DNA of 64,000 nt from WHTK01 sp965197795 (lineage in GTDB: Bacteria; Chloroflexota; Dehalococcoidia; DSTF01; WHTK01). Below are positions 61,362 through 64,000 of the stretch, piece by piece. The notes under the pieces were generated by a model that was given only the letters and a program-made list of their open reading frames with translations, ran no database searches and had not been told where the DNA came from. Each line of letters opens with the position of its first letter. Position 1 is the first letter of the stretch. The position numbers and the translations under genes are program-made. Location: positions 2,480,001 to 2,544,000 of the forward strand of contig OZ240228.1 in assembly GCA_965197795.1 (NCBI GenBank). Reading direction: 5' to 3'.

Positions 61362-61430
61362 AGAGCGCCTAAGGGCGGTTAGCTCAGCTGGCAGAGCGTC
61401 CCGACTCCCGTCGGGAAGGTCGCAAAGCTT
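61362..61430 (+). pseudogene. tRNA-Val 5' half duplicate joined to other sequence
   Basis: About 37 bases (GAGAGCGCCTAAGGGCGG..GGCAGAGCG, 61362-61398) repeat the leader and 5' half of the tRNA-Val at 61474. Then unrelated sequence follows with its own hairpin TCCCGA-CTCCCG-TCGGGA. There is no matching 3' acceptor strand, so no working tRNA can form. Confidence 0.8.
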
Positions 61431-61473
61431 CGGAGCGCATCTATTTCGAAGGTCGATAAGATAGAGCGCCTAA

Positions 61474-61549
61474 GGGCGGTTAGCTCAGCTGGCAGAGCGC
61501 TTCCTTCACACGGAAGAGGTCACAGGTTCAAGTCCTGTACCGCCCACCA
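61474..61549 (+). tRNA. tRNA-Val (CAC)
   Basis: Full cloverleaf: acceptor GGGCGGT/ACCGCCC, D-arm TAGCTCAGCTGGCAGAGCG, anticodon stem CTTCC/GGAAG with loop TTCACAC (anticodon CAC), T-loop TTCAAGT, encoded CCA. Reads GTG codons. Confidence 0.96.
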
Positions 61550-61577
61550 AGATTTCTCAATGCGAAAGGAGTCCCTC

Positions 61578-62000
61578 ATGCTTAAGACCGCGTTAACGGT
61601 TAAGACCGCGTTATCTGTCTACTTAATGTTCATGGCCCTATTAGTAGGTCTCTACTTCGTGGCCGCGCCGATCATCCACGGCGACACAGATGAGTTTCCC
61701 ATCTGGGAGGTCATCAACTACTTCATGGCCGTCGCGGTCGTCATCGCACTGGCCGCCAGTTTCATGCACAAGCGCGCCATGGAGAGCAAGGCTAACGCAG
61801 TAGACGCTATCCAATTCCTCCGCATCAACATCGCCTTTTACAGCGCCCTCTGGCTCTCCCTCTGGTTCTTCTGGAAGTGGTTCGAAACCCTCTTCGGTGG
61901 CGGCGGCTCCGACCTCTCCTGGGTCTGGATCGACCCGCTCTTCGCTCTCGTCGTCGGAGGAGTCGGTCGCCACATATGCCAGAGTACCGAGGCCATTTAG
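61578..62000 (+). CDS. Membrane protein of unknown role
   Basis: A 140-residue protein with four hydrophobic segments (about 10-32, 47-64, 81-98 and 115-130). ATG 61578 follows AAAGGAG at good distance; ATG 61560 overlaps that site. No family is recognised. It lies just after tRNA-Val and before a large secreted protein gene. A short direct repeat (AAGACCGCGTTA..) lies in the first codons, giving the repeated TALTVKTALSV. Confidence 0.72.
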   Translation: MLKTALTVKTALSVYLMFMALLVGLYFVAAPIIHGDTDEFPIWEVINYFMAVAVVIALAASFMHKRAMESKANAVDAIQFLRINIAFYSALWLSLWFFWKWFETLFGGGGSDLSWVWIDPLFALVVGGVGRHICQSTEAI

Positions 62001-62299
62001 CCGGAGCGGCGAAGTTGTGGCCAAATGTTTTGCCGAGTTGGGCTTTTCGGTTAACCTTTGCGGGGTCGTAGTCGTTATACCCATAGCCGCGATCTCAGAC
62101 GGCTAGATAATGAGCAAGGGGGAGGGTGAGCAGAGATCCCCGGAGGGTCGTCGGAAGGCCCGGCTCTCGGCGTCGCAGCAGCGATTCTCGGCCGAGGGTG
62201 ACGCGGAGGGCAAAGCCCCTGAAGGACGCCCGGGACAGAGAGTAGATGAAACCAACGCCGAAACTGCAGGTTTGTAAGAAGCAAGGAGAACAAGCAATC
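62001..62299 (+). other. Non-coding leader, G/C-rich and possibly structured
   Basis: No coding frame is convincing in these 299 bases. The second half is rich in purine blocks and short hairpins (GGGC-AAA-GCCC at about 62207-62216, CTCGGCCGAG at 62187-62196). It precedes a surface-protein gene, so it may be a 5' untranslated region with control function; no known riboswitch is matched well. Confidence 0.4.
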
Positions 62300-64000
62300 G
62301 TGCAATTTATTAGAAAGGCCTTGTGGCCCACGGCGATTGTAGCCGCGTTTCTGATGCTCTTCGGGGCACTGGGAAGCGCGACTAGCGCCGACTCGGTCAA
62401 GGGCAGTGTTCAGACAGAAAAGGGTGGCGTGGTCTACGTCGAGGTTGAGGTGGACAGTCTCCTCGCCGACGCGGAGGCCGCCCTTGCCACGGCGAAGGCC
62501 GCCCTTGCCACGGCGGAGGATGCCGAAGAGACCGCCAGGCTGCTCGACAACAACTCATCGGACGGCAGCCGGCGCGTAGCTGTTGCGGAGATCCGGGCGG
62601 CCGTTGTGGACGTCAAGGCCGCCGCTGCGGCTGTCGACGCCTCCAACACGGCTCTCGGTATCGCCGCGGACACCGACCTGCTCAGCGCAACGACGGCGTA
62701 CACGGAAGCTATCGTACTCACGAGTATTGATGATGCTAACGAAGCGCTCACCAACGCGCTCATCCTCGCGGACGCCAGTGAAGTCGTCACCGCGGCCGGC
62801 GAGGTCGTCAGGGCCGCCGACGACGGCAGGGCCGCCGACGCTCAAGAGACTGACCCTGCCTTGAGCGGTGTCGAGTTTGCCAAGACACTTCCCGCCGTAG
62901 GTCTCGATGACTACACGGTCGAGATCGATGATGGGACGGGCAGCGCGTCCATCGTTGCCACTCTGAAGGTCGACGATGGCGAGGCTGATGTCGATTCTAA
63001 CCGCGCGACTGACTCTCGGACGGTCACGCCGGTCCGGGTTAACGATAGCGCAGATCGGGACGAGCTCGACGACTATGGCGTTGACGCAGAAGTCGGTGAG
63101 TACTACGTCCTCGTGGTCGTTGAATGTAACGAATTCGGCACCTACGACATCTCGTTCACAAACGGTGACGAGGTAGTAGACGACGAGCTCGAGTGTGTGA
63201 CTGATGTGGCCAGTGCGGTTCTTTCCGCCAGCGCGTCCACAATCTTCACCACGACTGACAAGTTGACCTCGAAGATCACGGTTACTCTTACGGACAAAGA
63301 TGGCGACGCCGCCACTCCTGGCGACACAGTTCGCTTCAAGACCGATAACTGTGAATTCGCGGGCGAAACCACCAGCAAGACTACGCGGAGCGCGGAGTCG
63401 GAGACAAACGACGACGACGACACGACTGCTGTAGTCACCCTGGACTGCTCGGATAAAAAATCTGCGAAGGTCGGTACGGCCACGGTCAGCGCTAGCGTTG
63501 ATCGAGACGGTACTTCCGATGTCTACGCTGAGGACCTCGTCGTTACGCTGGTTGGTCCGGCGACGGCTCTGACCCTCACCGTAACCACCTCCATGACTGA
63601 CATGGTTTGTGGCGATCTGAGGCAGATCGATATCACCGACGTTGTTGACACGAACGGCGAGACCGTTGCTAACGGCACCCCAGTTATTGTCAGCACCAAC
63701 CATGGTGGTGTCCTCACTGGGTCAACGACCGGCCGTTTCGCTCCTTCGAGCACAGTGGCTTACACCAACAAAGTTGGTGCTGCCAGCGTGTACCTGATTA
63801 CCAGTGACACGCAGGTAGGCGACTATGCAGTGGTGGCCTCAGCCGGTTCTGGCGTAGCCGACCTCACAGTGGGCTGTGGGTCGATGGAAGCTGCTGATGC
63901 TGACGCTGACGCGCCTTCTATCACGCCGCCGAACACCGGTGACGCTGGTTTGGCAGAGACTTCCGGCTCAAGCTGGATGCTCTTGGCCATCGCCGGCGCG
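62300..64000 (+). CDS. Large secreted or surface-anchored protein (partial)
   Basis: 567 codons are seen before the window ends, without a stop. GTG 62300 follows AAGGAG. Residues 1-34 form a signal peptide (KALWPTAIVAAFLMLFGALGSATSA). Residues 50-185 are Ala/Asp-rich and helical (repeated ALATAKAALATAEDAEETA). After that come beta-rich Ig-like regions with paired cysteines (LTDKDGDAATPGDTVRFKTDNCEF and VDTNGETVANGTPVIVSTNHGG), as in invasin-type repeats. Near the end PPNTGDAGLAETS is followed by the start of a hydrophobic helix, an LPxTG-like anchor arrangement typical of Chloroflexota surface proteins. It is probably complete within a few dozen more codons. Confidence 0.88.
   Translation, partial: MQFIRKALWPTAIVAAFLMLFGALGSATSADSVKGSVQTEKGGVVYVEVEVDSLLADAEAALATAKAALATAEDAEETARLLDNNSSDGSRRVAVAEIRAAVVDVKAAAAAVDASNTALGIAADTDLLSATTAYTEAIVLTSIDDANEALTNALILADASEVVTAAGEVVRAADDGRAADAQETDPALSGVEFAKTLPAVGLDDYTVEIDDGTGSASIVATLKVDDGEADVDSNRATDSRTVTPVRVNDSADRDELDDYGVDAEVGEYYVLVVVECNEFGTYDISFTNGDEVVDDELECVTDVASAVLSASASTIFTTTDKLTSKITVTLTDKDGDAATPGDTVRFKTDNCEFAGETTSKTTRSAESETNDDDDTTAVVTLDCSDKKSAKVGTATVSASVDRDGTSDVYAEDLVVTLVGPATALTLTVTTSMTDMVCGDLRQIDITDVVDTNGETVANGTPVIVSTNHGGVLTGSTTGRFAPSSTVAYTNKVGAASVYLITSDTQVGDYAVVASAGSGVADLTVGCGSMEAADADADAPSITPPNTGDAGLAETSGSSWMLLAIAGA

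Noticed and set aside
62101..62290. Possible c-di-GMP riboswitch before the surface protein, because of GACGCGGAGGGCAAAGCC.
   Set aside because: Only the GGGCAAA-CC piece matches the class; the second conserved GACGCAAAGCC part and the tetraloop receptor are not found in the right places.
62555..63703. A 382-codon minus-strand frame in the last part of the window.
   Set aside because: It lies opposite the secreted protein, whose signal peptide, Shine-Dalgarno, Ig-like repeats and anchor are coherent; the minus frame has no recognisable domain.

Overview
The window is high-GC bacterial DNA, coding on both strands with strong G/C preference at third codon positions. Several traits point to the phylum Chloroflexota, probably a Dehalococcoidia-like lineage, although no 16S rRNA gene is present to prove it: an intact PyrR-controlled pyr operon, many small zinc-ribbon proteins, scattered CCTGAGC..GTCGAAGG palindromic repeats that sit inside genes, a lone Flp pilin, a two-protein dihydroorotate dehydrogenase, and genes with a -10 box only a few bases before the start codon. 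It reads as chromosome, not as a plasmid or prophage.

Layout. 1-2.4 kb (minus): comB-like phosphatase, pyrD and a small membrane zinc-ribbon protein. 2.5-5.6 kb (plus): a SufR-like regulator, Mrp Fe-S carrier and a NYN-domain protein. 5.7-7.4 kb: a remnant fusing a sigma-factor start to a cupredoxin end, then a DNA adenine methyltransferase with a putative PD-(D/E)XK restriction partner. 8-19.8 kb (minus): the pyrimidine operon pyrR-pyrB-pyrC-[alkD]-[HhH-like gene]-carA-[vapB-vapC]-carB-[amber-interrupted gene]-pyrK, with a PyrR-binding RNA hairpin in the leader. Accessory genes have entered between the biosynthetic genes, and short palindromic repeats have been accommodated in frame inside pyrB, pyrC and pyrK. 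19.8-25.4 kb: a small membrane protein, a dead acetyltransferase, a serine hydroxymethyltransferase with a tandem 3'-end duplication, ferredoxin-sulfite/nitrite reductase and a broken MFS transporter. 25.4-29.5 kb: MoxR-DUF58-VWA module, HtrA-type protease, Flp pilin. 29.7-33.3 kb: small zinc-ribbon genes, a methyltransferase and an SDR-queD-queC cluster.

33.6-43.4 kb resembles an aromatic-acid catabolic island: an amidohydrolase, a PEP mutase/isocitrate lyase-type enzyme, two RraA-type aldolases, LigJ (4-oxalomesaconate hydratase), a 4,5-dihydroxyphthalate decarboxylase homologue and a 2-keto-4-pentenoate hydratase relative. In its middle (37.2-39.2 kb) lies a nested mobile structure: a GxxExxY cassette interrupted by a 1531-bp IS1-like element with perfect 21-bp inverted ends and an 8-bp target duplication. 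That element carries a NYN-domain passenger gene and only the 3' part of its transposase. 43.5-53.2 kb: DUF2442/DUF4160 pair, uvrC with a large repeat-derived insert, two paralogous exported proteins, an MFS transporter, trehalose-6-phosphate synthase, a cytidylate kinase-like protein and a broken YihY gene. 53.3-55.7 kb: a cyclic di-AMP (ydaO/yuaA) riboswitch and terminator in front of a second GT20 glycosyltransferase. 56-64 kb: methyltransferase, a frameshifted decarboxylase-like gene, an FAH-family enzyme, a PHP phosphatase, a GNAT protein, a deleted dienelactone hydrolase, tRNA-Val with a duplicated 5' half, a membrane protein and the start of a large secreted protein that runs off the window.

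At least ten genes carry frameshifts, in-frame stops or deletions. Some have several independent lesions and must be decayed; single frameshifts in G/C runs could instead be assembly errors. All family names come from recognising motifs by eye; no database search was run.
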